Assembly: GCF_024220175.1 (NCBI RefSeq)
Contig: NZ_CP098502.1
Coordinates: forward strand, 4,158,514-4,222,513
DNA from: Paraconexibacter antarcticus
GTDB taxonomy: Bacteria > Actinomycetota > Thermoleophilia > Solirubrobacterales > Solirubrobacteraceae
Direction: 5' to 3'
Length of the DNA stretch: 64,000 nucleotides
Shown here: positions 50,913 to 59,918 of the stretch, one piece after another
Layout: the number at the start of each line of letters is the position of its first letter
Numbering within the stretch: the first letter of the stretch is position 1
Notes under the pieces: generated by a model
What the model was told of the DNA's origin: nothing
What the model saw: the letters and a program-made list of their open reading frames with translations, nothing else
The model's database searches: none
Program-made: the position numbers and the translations under genes

Positions 50913-52079
50913 TTGATATTACTGTCGCCATGCCCCGCGACCCGCCTGCTGCCCTCCACCGACGCCGAGGACATCGTCGCCCTCGCGCGCGACTTCGCCG
51001 CGAACGAGCTCACCCCGCGCGTCGCCCAGGCGGAGGCCGCGGGCGCCTTCCCGCGCGACGTCTTCCGCCGGCTCGGCGCGCTCGGCCTTCTGGGGATGCC
51101 CTACCCGGAGGAGGTCGGCGGCGCCGGGCTCCCCTACGAGGTCTACCTCCAGGTCCTCGAGGAGATCGCAGGGGCGTGGGCGAGCGTCGGCGTCGGCCTC
51201 TCCGTCCACGTCATGGCCTGCTACCCGCTGGCGACGTTCGGCACCGACGAGCAGCGCGAACGCTGGCTGCCCGAGCTGCTCGGCGGCGAGCTCCTCGGCG
51301 GGTACTGCCTCTCGGAGGCGGACGCGGGGTCGGACCCGGGCGCGATGCGCACGCGCGCCGAGCGGACGCCGGACGGGTACCGCATCTCCGGCAGCAAGGC
51401 GTGGGTCACCCACGGCGGCGACGCGGACTTCTACACGCTCTTCGCCCGCACCTCGGAGGAGCGCTCGCGCGGCATCTCGTGCTTCCTCGTCGCCGGCGAC
51501 GCGGACGGGCTGAACCCGCAGGCGCCCGAGCACAAGATGGGCCTCACGGGGTCCACCACCGCGACGCTCGACTACGACGGCGTCCAGGTCGACGGGGACC
51601 GGCTCGTCGGGGACGAGGGCGCGGGCCTGTCGATCGCGCTGCAGGCCCTGGACAGCGGCCGCCTCGGGATCGCCGCCGTCGCCGTCGGTCTCGCGCAGTC
51701 CTCGCTCGACCACGCGGTCCGCTATGCGCAGGAGCGCGAGACGTTCGGGCGGCCGATCATCGAGCACCAGGGCCTCGGCTTCCTGCTCGCTGACATGGCG
51801 GCGGCCGTCGCCTCCGCCCGGGCGGTGACGCTCGACGCGGCACGGCTGCGCGATCGCGGCCTCCCCTTCGGCCAGCAGGCGTCGATCGCGAAGCTCGTCG
51901 CGACCGACGCAGCGATGAAGGTCACGACCGACGCGGTCCAGGTCCTCGGCGGCTACGGCTACACGAAGGAGTTCCCGGTCGAGCGCCACATGCGCGAGGC
52001 GAAGGTCATGCAGATCTTCGAGGGGACGAACCAGATCCAGCGCATGGTCATCGCGCGGGGCCTGGCGCGCGGCGCCTGA
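50913..52079 (+). CDS. acyl-CoA dehydrogenase (start region irregular)
   Basis: The acyl-CoA dehydrogenase has PSTDAEDIVALARDFAANEL, GGYCLSEADAGSDPGAMRTR, RYAQERETFGRPIIEHQGLG and the C-terminal VMQIFEGTNQIQRMVIARGL with catalytic Glu in FEGTNQI. The frame opens only with TTG 50913. The ATG at 50930 is out of frame by one C: ATGCCC-C-GCGACC would read MPATRLLPS if one C were removed. This suggests a 1-nt insertion, a sequencing error or a genuine start shift. The coding body is otherwise intact, about 380 residues. Confidence 0.82.
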   Translation: MILLSPCPATRLLPSTDAEDIVALARDFAANELTPRVAQAEAAGAFPRDVFRRLGALGLLGMPYPEEVGGAGLPYEVYLQVLEEIAGAWASVGVGLSVHVMACYPLATFGTDEQRERWLPELLGGELLGGYCLSEADAGSDPGAMRTRAERTPDGYRISGSKAWVTHGGDADFYTLFARTSEERSRGISCFLVAGDADGLNPQAPEHKMGLTGSTTATLDYDGVQVDGDRLVGDEGAGLSIALQALDSGRLGIAAVAVGLAQSSLDHAVRYAQERETFGRPIIEHQGLGFLLADMAAAVASARAVTLDAARLRDRGLPFGQQASIAKLVATDAAMKVTTDAVQVLGGYGYTKEFPVERHMREAKVMQIFEGTNQIQRMVIARGLARGA

Positions 52080-52092
52080 ACGCGCGCCGCTT

Positions 52093-52147
52093 CCCGCCGA
52101 CCGACAGCTGGGGCAGACCCCTCCTGCGTGAGCTGTCAGTCGACGGG
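52093..52147. terminator. bidirectional hairpin between convergent genes
   Basis: GACAGCT/AGCTGTC (7 bp) plus outer pairings of 4 and 4 bp with two mismatches form an extended stem, with a GGGG/CCCC helix in the loop. It lies between the acyl-CoA dehydrogenase and CHRD gene ends. Confidence 0.6.
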
Positions 52148-52155
52148 CGGGGTGG

Positions 52156-52578
52156 CTAGAGCTGGCCGCGCAGGGCGCCGTTCGCGTACTTCGTGTTGTG
52201 GAGGTTCACGTAGTACGAGGACGGGTGCTTGGCGATGGCCTTCGCGATCGCGGACGTCGTCGTCACGCAGCCGGACTTCTTCGCCTTGCCGGCGAAGAGG
52301 CCGACGACGACCGGGCCGGCCTTGCCCTTGGCGCCCTTGTGGATGTGGGCGGCGTTCGGAGCGCCGATCTTGCTGTACGAGAACGTGTAGCAGACCTTCT
52401 TCCCGGTGATCTTGATCGTCGCCTTGCCCGAGCCGTCCGGGTCGCCCTTCGGCGACTCGGCCTTGCCCGTGAGCGAGGTGTGCAGCGTCGTGGTGGAGGC
52501 CGCCATGGCGAGCGGCGCCCCGACGGCGAACGTCGTGGCGGCGGTGGCGAGGGCGACCTTGGTCTTCGTGATGATCAT
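52156..52578 (-). CDS. exported CHRD-domain protein
   Basis: The 140-residue protein has a signal peptide (TKVALATAATTFAVGAPLAM-A) and a CHRD-type domain: TTLHTSLTGKAESPKGDPDG, GAPNAAHIHKGAKGKAGPVV and C-terminal YYVNLHNTKYANGALRGQL. CHRD domains bind ligands or metal outside the cell. Two Cys in the mature part may form a disulfide. Confidence 0.82.
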   Translation of the reverse strand: MIITKTKVALATAATTFAVGAPLAMAASTTTLHTSLTGKAESPKGDPDGSGKATIKITGKKVCYTFSYSKIGAPNAAHIHKGAKGKAGPVVVGLFAGKAKKSGCVTTTSAIAKAIAKHPSSYYVNLHNTKYANGALRGQL

Positions 52579-52709
52579 GAACGCCAGCCTACGCCACGGC
52601 CTTCACGGCGGCCCAAGCCCATGTTCTCGCCGTGTTGGGAATCCGCGCACACCCCGCAATCGCCCGCGTTTTCAGGCGGGGTTCAGGGACGCTGCGCTTC
52701 CCTGCCCGT

Positions 52710-54053
52710 ATGGAGGTCGCGCATTCCGAGCCGGTCGCCGTGGGCCCGTTCGCCCTGCGGCCGCCGTCGCGCGGGGCGGCCGTGGCCCGCGTGCGACGGG
52801 CCGGCGCGACGGGCGGCCTGCTGCTCGTCCTCGCGGCCGCCGTCCTGCTCACGGTGCGGGCGGCCGCCGGGCCCTCGCTGCTCGTGCCCGCGGGCGCGCG
52901 GGCCTTCCCGGGCTGGCTCGCCGGGCCGCTCGCCGGGCTCGGCGGCGGCCACGGGACGCCCGCGACCCTCACGGTGACGCTCGGCGCGCTGCTCGCCGGG
53001 TGGCTGCTCGCCCTGGCGGGGGCGCGCGACCTGCCCGTGCGCGCGCTCGGCGCGGCGGCGCTCGCCGCGCACGTCGTCTTCCTCCTCGGGCCGCCGCTCT
53101 TCTCGGCGGACGTCTTCGGCTACATCGGGTTCGCGCGGCTGCAGGTCGTCCACCATCTCGACCCCTATCGGTTCGGGACGGGGTGGGCCCCCCACGACCC
53201 CGTGCACGCCTACCTCCGCTGGCGCAACGCGCGCTCGCCCTACGGCCCGCTCTTCACGGTGTCGAGCCGTGCCGTCGTCCCCCTCGGCGTCGCGGGCGGG
53301 CTGTGGGCGTTCAAGCTCCTCGCCTGCGCGGCGAGCCTCGCCGGGGTGGCGCTCGTCGCGCGGCTGCTCGGCCGCGAGGGACGCGATCCGCGCCCCGCCG
53401 TCGTCCTCATGGGCCTGAACCCGCTCGTGCTCGCGTTCGCGGTCGGCGGCGGCCACAACGACCCGCTCGTCGTCCTCGCGTGGCTCGCCGGGGTCGCGCT
53501 CGTCCTGACGCGGCGCACGGCGGCCGGCGCCGGGACGTTCGTCGTCGCCGCCGCGCTGAAGGTCACGGGCGGGCTCGTGGCGCCCTTCGCCCTCGCCGGG
53601 ACGCGCGACCGGCGCGCGGCGGCGGGCGGCCTCGCCGCCGCGGGCGCGGCGGTCCTCGCCCTCACCCTCGCGACGGTCGGCCGGCACTCGACGGCCTGGC
53701 TGACGGCCTCCGCGAACGCCGCCGGCGGCGTCGCCACGCACAGCGTCCCGATGACGGTCGCGCGGGCGTTCGGGGCGACGAGGATCGCCCCGGACGCCCG
53801 TCTCGCCCTCGTCCTCGCCGTCGCCGCCGTGGTGGCCGCGCTCCTCGTCCGCGCCTGGCGCGGCGCGGACTGGCTCGCCTGCGCCGGGTGGGCGACGCTG
53901 GCGGTCCTCTGCGGCTCGACGTGGCTGCTCCCGTGGTACGCGACCTGGCTCACGCCGCTCGCCGCGCTCGGCGAGAGCCGCCGCCTGCGCGCCGCCACCG
54001 TCGCCCTCGTCGTGTTCCTCACCCTCACGCGGATCCCCGCCGCCGGGCTCTGA
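52710..54053 (+). CDS. GT-C/GT87-type polyprenol mannosyltransferase-like membrane protein
   Basis: The 447-residue protein has about ten hydrophobic segments (GGLLLVLAAAVLLTVRAAAG) and the GT-C loop LFSADVFGYIGFARLQVVHH with DPYRFGTGW. NPLVLAFAVGGGHNDPLVVL resembles GT87/MptB-like polyprenol-phosphate-mannose transferases. The ATG at 52710 avoids a short non-homologous extension from TTG 52632. It likely adds a sugar to an envelope glycolipid. Confidence 0.75.
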   Translation: MEVAHSEPVAVGPFALRPPSRGAAVARVRRAGATGGLLLVLAAAVLLTVRAAAGPSLLVPAGARAFPGWLAGPLAGLGGGHGTPATLTVTLGALLAGWLLALAGARDLPVRALGAAALAAHVVFLLGPPLFSADVFGYIGFARLQVVHHLDPYRFGTGWAPHDPVHAYLRWRNARSPYGPLFTVSSRAVVPLGVAGGLWAFKLLACAASLAGVALVARLLGREGRDPRPAVVLMGLNPLVLAFAVGGGHNDPLVVLAWLAGVALVLTRRTAAGAGTFVVAAALKVTGGLVAPFALAGTRDRRAAAGGLAAAGAAVLALTLATVGRHSTAWLTASANAAGGVATHSVPMTVARAFGATRIAPDARLALVLAVAAVVAALLVRAWRGADWLACAGWATLAVLCGSTWLLPWYATWLTPLAALGESRRLRAATVALVVFLTLTRIPAAGL

Positions 54054-54062
54054 GGCGTCAGG

Positions 54063-55127
54063 ATGCCCCCGATGCCCCGCGTCCTCGTCGTCACCGCCGA
54101 CATCGGCGCCGGACACGACCTGCCCGCCGCCCGCCTGCGCGAGGCGCTCGCGGCGCGCGGCGCGAGCGTCGAGGTCGTCGACGGCCTCGACCTCATCGGC
54201 GGCCTGCTGCGCCGCCTCGTCCGCGACGGGATCGAGGAGCGCCTGCTCGCCGCGCCCGACGCCTACGACTGGCAGTACCGGCTGCTCGTGCGCCCGCGGG
54301 CGCGGCGGGCGGCGAGCCGGATCGCGGGCGCGCTCGGCGGCCCCGCCCTGCTCGGCGCCGCCGCGGCGGCCGACGTCGTCGTCTCGACCTATCCGGGGAC
54401 GACCGAGATCCTCGGCCGCCTGCGCGCCGCGGGCCGCCTGCGGACGCCGGTCGTCTCGGCGATCACCGACCTCTCGGCGCTGTGGGGCTGGGCGCACCCC
54501 GGGGTCGACCTGCACCTCCTCGTCCACCCCGAGTCCGCCGGCGAGGTCCGGTGGATCGCCGGGCCCGGCGCCCGGACCATCACCGTGCGGGGGCTGAGCG
54601 ACGCGGGCTTCGAGGCGCCCCCGCCGGCCGCCGAGGCGCGCCGGGCGCTCGGGCTGCCGCGCGACGGGCCGGTCGTCGCCGTGAGCGGCGGCGGCTGGGG
54701 CGTCGGCGACGTCGGCGGTGCCGTCGCCGTGGCGCGCGGCCGCGGGGCGCAGGCCGTCGTCCTCTGCGGCACGAACGAGCCGCTGCGCCGGCGGATGGAC
54801 GCGGCCGGCGCCGGCGTCCACGCGCTCGGCTTCACCGACCGGATGCCCGAGGTGCTGGCCGCCGCCGACGTCCTCGTCCACGGGACCGCCGGCCTCACGG
54901 TGCTCGAGGCGCTCGTGTGCGGCACGCGGCCGATCTCCTACGGCTGGGGCGTCGGCCACATCCGGGTGAACAACCGCGCCTACGCGGCGACGGGGCTCGC
55001 GCAGGTCGCCGCGGACGCCGGCGCGCTCGCGGTCGCGCTCGACGGCGCACTCGCCGCGCCGCTCGCGCCCGATCCCGGCTACGCGCAGCGCCCCCACGCC
55101 GCCGACGCGGTCCTCGGTCTGCTCTGA
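54063..55127 (+). CDS. GT28/MurG-like glycosyltransferase
   Basis: The 354-residue protein has an N-terminal VLVVTADIGAGHDLPAARLR, as in diacylglycerol glucosyl/galactosyltransferases, and VVVSTYPGTTEILG. The C-terminal donor site includes VVAVSGGGWGVGDVGGA, FTDRMPEVLAAADVLVHGTA and GLTVLEALVCGTRPISYG. It probably glycosylates a membrane lipid with a nucleotide sugar. It starts 9 nt after the GT-C gene. Confidence 0.83.
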   Translation: MPPMPRVLVVTADIGAGHDLPAARLREALAARGASVEVVDGLDLIGGLLRRLVRDGIEERLLAAPDAYDWQYRLLVRPRARRAASRIAGALGGPALLGAAAAADVVVSTYPGTTEILGRLRAAGRLRTPVVSAITDLSALWGWAHPGVDLHLLVHPESAGEVRWIAGPGARTITVRGLSDAGFEAPPPAAEARRALGLPRDGPVVAVSGGGWGVGDVGGAVAVARGRGAQAVVLCGTNEPLRRRMDAAGAGVHALGFTDRMPEVLAAADVLVHGTAGLTVLEALVCGTRPISYGWGVGHIRVNNRAYAATGLAQVAADAGALAVALDGALAAPLAPDPGYAQRPHAADAVLGLL

Positions 55128-55130
55128 CCG

Positions 55131-56003
55131 TCAGGCGGGCGGCGCGTCGCCGGCGTGCGTCGCCCCGACGATCGCGTCGACCGCGGGCGACCGCGCGAGC
55201 CATCCCGCGCCCGCCGTGCACGTCGCGAGCGCCGCGAGCAGGCCCGCGCCCCCGCCCGGCGTCGGCCCCCAGTGCTCCCCCACGAGCATCGGCGCGAGCG
55301 CCACCGGCAGCGCCGTCTGCACGACGAAGATCGGGACGGCGACCCGGGCGACCGCCAGCCGCTGCATCGCCCCCATCTCGTCGAGCGTCCCGAGCGCGGC
55401 GACCGGCGCGCAGAGGGCCACCCACGCGACCGCCGCCCCCCAGCGGCCGTCGCCGAGCGCGGTCGCGAGCAGGTCGCTCGCGATCGCCGTGACGGTGAAC
55501 GCGCAGCCCGCCGCGACGACGAGGACGGGGCCACGCTGGGTGGCGCCACGCAGCACCGGCGGCCCGAGCGCGGCGACGGTCAGCGCGCCGAGGACGAGCG
55601 CGAGCGTCAGCGGATGATGGGCGTGGCCGCTCGCCGCGGGCGCGCAGACCGCGAGCCCCACGACGCCCGCGAGCACCGCGGCGGACGCGACCCAGTCGGC
55701 CCGGGTGACGCGCTCCCCGTAGAGGCGGGCCCCCATGACGAGCAGCAGGACGAGGCCGACGGCGAGCGTCGGCTGCACGACGGCGAGCGGGGCGAGCGCG
55801 AGCGCCGTCACCTGCAGCGGCCAGCCCGCCACCGCGAGCGCCGTCGCGGCGACCCACCGCGGGCGGCGCGCGAGGTCCCGCAGGAGCGACGCCTTCAGGA
55901 CCGGGCCCGCGACCGCCCGCGCCTCACCGGCCTGGAGGACGCCGGCGCCGTCGTAGCAGAGGGCGGCACCGGCGGCCGCGGAGATGCCCAGGAGCAGATG
56001 CAC
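55131..56003 (-). CDS. DMT-superfamily (EamA-like) transporter
   Basis: The 290-residue protein has ten hydrophobic helices. It begins at GTG 56003 (VHLLLGISAAAGAALCYDGA), which fits the usual start; an ATG at 56045 is an alternative that would overlap the divergent deacetylase. The repeat LAPLAVVQPTLAVGLVLLLV is typical of the EamA-type family. It probably exports a metabolite or lipid. Confidence 0.75.
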   Translation of the reverse strand: MHLLLGISAAAGAALCYDGAGVLQAGEARAVAGPVLKASLLRDLARRPRWVAATALAVAGWPLQVTALALAPLAVVQPTLAVGLVLLLVMGARLYGERVTRADWVASAAVLAGVVGLAVCAPAASGHAHHPLTLALVLGALTVAALGPPVLRGATQRGPVLVVAAGCAFTVTAIASDLLATALGDGRWGAAVAWVALCAPVAALGTLDEMGAMQRLAVARVAVPIFVVQTALPVALAPMLVGEHWGPTPGGGAGLLAALATCTAGAGWLARSPAVDAIVGATHAGDAPPA

Positions 56004-56029
56004 GTCGATGTGCGCGACGATGGCAGGCC

Positions 56030-56731
56030 GTGGCCTCCAGCGCATTCACGACCACCGCCGCGCTCGGCGCGGCCGCCGCCTGGGCGCTGCCCGCGCCGGC
56101 CGCCCACGTCCCCGCGCTCGCCGCCGCGCTGCGGCTCCCCTGCCGCCGTCCGGGCCTCCCCGGCGTCGCCCTGACCTTCGACGACGGCCCCCACCCGGAG
56201 GGCACGCCGCGGGTGCTCGACGCGCTCGCCGCCGCCGGCGCGCAGGCCACGTTCTTCCTCGTCGGCGAGCAGGTCCGCCGGACCGGGTCGCTCGCCGCCG
56301 AGATCCGCGCCGCCGGCCACGCCGTCGCCGTCCACTCCGACCGCCACCGCAGCGCCCTGCGCCTGACGCCGCGCGCGGTCGAGGAGGACCGGCGCCGGGC
56401 CGCGGCGACGATCGGGGACGCGCTCGGCGAGGCGCCCCTGGCCCTGTACCGCCCGCCGTACGGGATCCTCTCGCTGCCCGCCCTCCGCGCGCTCGGCGTC
56501 CCCGCCCTGCTGTGGTCGCGCTGGGGCGCGGACTGGACGGCGCGCGCGACGCCCGCGAGCGTCGCCGCCCGTGTCCTGCGGCCGGGCCCGCTCACGGCCG
56601 GCGAGGTCGTGCTCCTGCACGACGCCGACGACTACGGCGCACCCGGCTGCTGGCGGGCGACGGCCGGCGCGCTGCCCGCGATCCTCGCGGCGACGGCCGC
56701 CGCGGGGCTGCCCGCGCTCGCTCTTCGCTAG
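56030..56731 (+). CDS. polysaccharide deacetylase (NodB-like)
   Basis: The 233-residue protein has an N-terminal hydrophobic segment and the NodB domain. Motifs are VALTFDDGPHPEGTPRVLDA (Asp51-Asp52), VHSDRHRSALRL (His102 and His106, metal ligands) and RPPYGILSLPAL. It likely removes acetyl groups from an envelope polysaccharide. The GTG start is used. The divergent DMT gene starts 27 nt away. Confidence 0.85.
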   Translation: MASSAFTTTAALGAAAAWALPAPAAHVPALAAALRLPCRRPGLPGVALTFDDGPHPEGTPRVLDALAAAGAQATFFLVGEQVRRTGSLAAEIRAAGHAVAVHSDRHRSALRLTPRAVEEDRRRAAATIGDALGEAPLALYRPPYGILSLPALRALGVPALLWSRWGADWTARATPASVAARVLRPGPLTAGEVVLLHDADDYGAPGCWRATAGALPAILAATAAAGLPALALR

Positions 56732-56742
56732 GCCCCACGACC

Positions 56743-57672
56743 TCAGTCGAGCTGCGGCGCCCGGGCCTCGCCCGCCGCGTCCTTCAGCCACGCGATGTAC
56801 CGGCGGACGCCCTCGGCGAACGGCGTCCGCGGCGCCCAGCCGAGGACGGCGAGGGCCTTTGCGCCCGACGCCTCCGCCCCGCTGAAGTCGCCCGCGCGTG
56901 CCTCGGTGTGGACGATGTCGACGTCGCCGACGATCTCCCGGACGACCGACGCGATCTCGAGGATCGACGTGTCGACGTCGCCGACGAGGTTGAAGATGTC
57001 GTTGACCGCGGCCGGGTCGAGCGCGGCGACGATGCCGTCGGCGAGGTCCTCCACGTAGACGAAGCGGCGGCACTGCTCACCCGCCCCGGCGACGGTGAGC
57101 GGCTCGCCGGCGAGCGCCTTGCGGACGAACGCCGGGACGACCGCGGCCGGGCGGGCCCGCGGGCCGTACGGGATGCCGAAGCGGAGGATCGTGTACGGGA
57201 CGTCGAAGAGCTCGGCGTAGGAGCTGCAGTACATCTCACCGGCGAGCTTCGACGCCGTGTAGATGTGCGCCGGGAGCGTCAGCGGCGTCGTCTCGTCGAC
57301 GGTCTCGCCGGTGAGCCCGTGGTAGACCCAGATCGTCGACCCGTAGAGGACGCGGACGCCGCCGACCGCCCGGGCCGCCTCGAGGACGTTGAGCGTCCCG
57401 CGGACGTTGACGGTGTCGTTGAAGACCGGGTCGAGGACGACCTGGCCGACGTCGGCGACCGCCGCGAGGTGGATGACCGCGTCGCAGTCCCGCAGCGCGT
57501 CGGTGAGCGCCGCGACGTCCGCGAGGTCGCCGAGGTACGTGTCGACGCTCCCCGGGGCGTGGTGGGGCGACTCGACGATGTCGAAGTTCCGCGCGACGTG
57601 CCCGGCCTCCCCGAGCTTGTCGATGACGTGGGAGCCGATGAAGCCGCTCCCGCCGGTGACGAGGACGCGCAT
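56743..57672 (-). CDS. NAD-dependent epimerase/dehydratase (extended SDR)
   Basis: The 309-residue protein has VLVTGGSGFIGSHVIDKLG (Rossmann), a Ser in STIWVYHGL and a catalytic Tyr138-x3-Lys142 (IYTASKLAGE). It also has RFGIPYGPRARPAAVVPAFV and the substrate region FVYVEDLADGIVAAL. It acts on a nucleotide sugar or isoprenoid-linked sugar and forms a two-gene unit with the DegT-type aminotransferase; the stop-start gap is 2 nt. Confidence 0.87.
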   Translation of the reverse strand: MRVLVTGGSGFIGSHVIDKLGEAGHVARNFDIVESPHHAPGSVDTYLGDLADVAALTDALRDCDAVIHLAAVADVGQVVLDPVFNDTVNVRGTLNVLEAARAVGGVRVLYGSTIWVYHGLTGETVDETTPLTLPAHIYTASKLAGEMYCSSYAELFDVPYTILRFGIPYGPRARPAAVVPAFVRKALAGEPLTVAGAGEQCRRFVYVEDLADGIVAALDPAAVNDIFNLVGDVDTSILEIASVVREIVGDVDIVHTEARAGDFSGAEASGAKALAVLGWAPRTPFAEGVRRYIAWLKDAAGEARAPQLD

Positions 57673-57674
57673 GG

Positions 57675-58613
57675 TCAGGCCTCCACGGTGTCGTGGTCGG
57701 GACGGACGGGATCGGGGTGGTAGTACAGCGGCACGCACCAGTGGTTCTCGGCGACCCAGTCGGTGTTCGGCAGGTCGACCTGGTGGCCCATCAGCCGGTG
57801 GCACGGCTGCTCGTAGACGCGGCCGGTGGTCTTCGGGATCTCGTCGAAGACGATGTACTTGTAGTACCCCGAGATCATCCCGGACGGCAGCTCGAGGCGG
57901 CTCGCGTGCTCGTGGTCGAGGACGTCGCGCGCGATGCGGTTCTTCGCCGCCACGATCTCGGGCAGGCGCTCGGTCTGGACGATGCCGATCGCGGCGGTGA
58001 ACTCGCTGAGGCGGAAGTTCAGCCCGAAGGCCTCGTGATCGGGCTTGCCGTAGTTGCGGAAGCCGCGCGCGAACGCCGCGAGCTCGGGGTCGCGCGTGAC
58101 GAGCATCCCGCCCTCGCCCGTCGAGATCGTCTTCGTCGCGTAGAACGAGTAGATGCCCGCGTCGCCGAACGTCCCCGCGCGCGCCCCGTCGAGCGACGCG
58201 CCGTGCGCGTGGGCGCAGTCCTCGATGAGGAAGACGCCCTCGCTGCGGCACAGTGCGGCGATCCGCTCGACGTCGAACGCGAGGTGCCCGCCGATGTGGA
58301 CGAGGAAGACCGCGCGCGGGCGGTGCCGGGCGATCGCCTCCTCGACCGCCTCGTACGACAGGCACAGGTCGTCGCGGCGGCAGTCGGCGAAGACGGGCTC
58401 GGCGCCCGCGGCGCGGACGGCCAGCGGCGTCGCCATGAACGTGTTGGACGGGCAGACGACCGTGCCGCCCTTCACGCCGGCGTACGTCAGCGCGGCGAGG
58501 GCGCCGCCGGTCCACGACCCGAAGGCGACCGAGGCCGCCCCGTCGCAGTGGGCGGACCACAGGTCCTCGAAGCGCGCGGTGAGCGGGCCCTCGGACCAGC
58601 GCTGGTTGTCCAT
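57675..58613 (-). CDS. DegT/DnrJ/EryC1/StrS-type aminotransferase, N-terminus unclear
   Basis: This is a 312-residue PLP-dependent sugar aminotransferase. It has the N-terminal loop GSWTGGALAALTYAGV, EDCAHAHGAS and the PLP Lys161 in SFYATKTISTGEGG. The family is usually ~370 residues. The 30 codons upstream of the ATG (58614-58703, FDPRDRERLHALWDSVM) read as plausible coding but lack a standard start and follow a TGA. The N-terminus may therefore be mis-called or the gene may have a non-standard start. It probably aminates the ketosugar made by the epimerase. Confidence 0.8.
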   Translation of the reverse strand: MDNQRWSEGPLTARFEDLWSAHCDGAASVAFGSWTGGALAALTYAGVKGGTVVCPSNTFMATPLAVRAAGAEPVFADCRRDDLCLSYEAVEEAIARHRPRAVFLVHIGGHLAFDVERIAALCRSEGVFLIEDCAHAHGASLDGARAGTFGDAGIYSFYATKTISTGEGGMLVTRDPELAAFARGFRNYGKPDHEAFGLNFRLSEFTAAIGIVQTERLPEIVAAKNRIARDVLDHEHASRLELPSGMISGYYKYIVFDEIPKTTGRVYEQPCHRLMGHQVDLPNTDWVAENHWCVPLYYHPDPVRPDHDTVEA

Positions 58614-58823
58614 GACGGAGTCCCAGAGCGCGTGCAGGCGCTCCCGGTCTCGCGGGTCGAACCCGATGGCGAACGACGTGTGGTCGAGGATGCGGTGCTC
58701 CGATCAGATAAGGCGATCCGCACCCCGCGGCTCGCCCGGGCGACAGTACCGGGACGCCCCGTCGACGGGTATGGCCCCGATGCGCCTGTTCATGCTCGTG
58801 TCAGGCGGGCGCGGGCGGCCGGC

Positions 58824-59918
58824 TCAGGCGGCGGCGACGGTCCCGGTGCCGCGGCCGAGGTCGTCCGGCGCGTGGCCGTCGCCGACGAAGTGCCCGTCGG
58901 CGCCGACGGCGCAGACGACCCGCTGCCCGACCTCGGGCGCGTCGTGGCCGCCGGTGCGCACGATGAGCGGCAGCGCTCCGGCGGGGTCGTCGAGGCGCAG
59001 CTCGACGCGCGCGTCGTGTCCGTAGAACTCGACGGCGCCGACCTCGGCGTTCGCGCCGCCCGCGTCCCGCCCCGCCGCCGTCAGCGTCAGCTCCTCCGGC
59101 CGCAGGACGACGACGCCGCGGGCGCCCTCGCCCGCGGCGTCACGTAGGCGCACCGGCCCGAGCGGCGTCTGGGCGACCCCGTCCTCGATCGTCGCCGGGA
59201 CGACGTTCGCCTCGCCGAGGAAGCAGGCGAGCGGGACGTCGCTGGGCGCGCGGTACAGCTCGCGCGGCGGCGCGGCCTGGACGATGACACCGTCGCGGAG
59301 CACGGCGACGAGGTCGGCGCAAGAGAGCGCCTCGTCCTGGTCGTGGGTCACGAGCAGCGCCGTCGTCCCCAGCGCCTTCACGGCGCGGCGGACCTCGGCA
59401 CGGGTCTCCGCCCGCAGGCCCGGGTCGAGCGCCGAGAACGGCTCGTCGAGGAGGATGACCTCGGGCTCCGTCGCCAGGGCCCGCGCGAGGGCGACCCGCT
59501 GCTGCTGGCCGCCGGAGAGCTCGTGCGGCCGGTGGCGCTGCAGGCCGCCGATGCCGACGAGGTCGAGCAGCTCGTCGACCCGCGCCTGCCCGCGCCGGCG
59601 CCGGGGCAGGCCGAAGGCGACGTTCGCGCGGACATCGAGGTGCGGGAAGAGCGCGCCCTCCTGCGGCACGTAGCCGACCCGGCGGCGCTCCGGCGCGAGC
59701 GCCCGGTGGCCGTCGTCCACCCGCACGGAGCCGAGATCGATCGTCCCGCCGTCGACGTGGTCGAAGCCCGCGATGAGCCGCATGAGCGTGCTCTTGCCAC
59801 AGCCGGACACGCCGAGGATCGCGGCGAACGCCCCGCTCTCGACGTCGAGGTCGACACCACGGAGGACGGGCGTCGTGCCGTACGCGCGCGTCACCCCGCG
59901 GAGGCTGATCGCGTTCAT
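58824..59918 (-). CDS. iron(III)-type ABC transporter ATP-binding protein
   Basis: The 364-residue ATPase has Walker [10 protein letters not shown] (residues 36-44), ABC signature [16 protein letters not shown] and Walker [14 protein letters not shown], then a C-terminal TOBE-like domain ([12 protein letters not shown]). It energises the iron importer formed with the two upstream genes. It overlaps the permease stop by 4 nt. Confidence 0.9.
   Translation of the reverse strand: MNAISLRGVTRAYGTTPVLRGVDLDVESGAFAAILGVSGCGKSTLMRLIAGFDHVDGGTIDLGSVRVDDGHRALAPERRRVGYVPQEGALFPHLDVRANVAFGLPRRRRGQARVDELLDLVGIGGLQRHRPHELSGGQQQRVALARALATEPEVILLDEPFSALDPGLRAETRAEVRRAVKALGTTALLVTHDQDEALSCADLVAVLRDGVIVQAAPPRELYRAPSDVPLACFLGEANVVPATIEDGVAQTPLGPVRLRDAAGEGARGVVVLRPEELTLTAAGRDAGGANAEVGAVEFYGHDARVELRLDDPAGALPLIVRTGGHDAPEVGQRVVCAVGADGHFVGDGHAPDDLGRGTGTVAAA

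Noticed and set aside
50930..51793. Frame from ATG 50930 encoding an Arg-rich 287-residue product
   Set aside because: The translation is low-complexity; the acyl-CoA dehydrogenase is in the frame one base off. The ATG itself may still be the original start.
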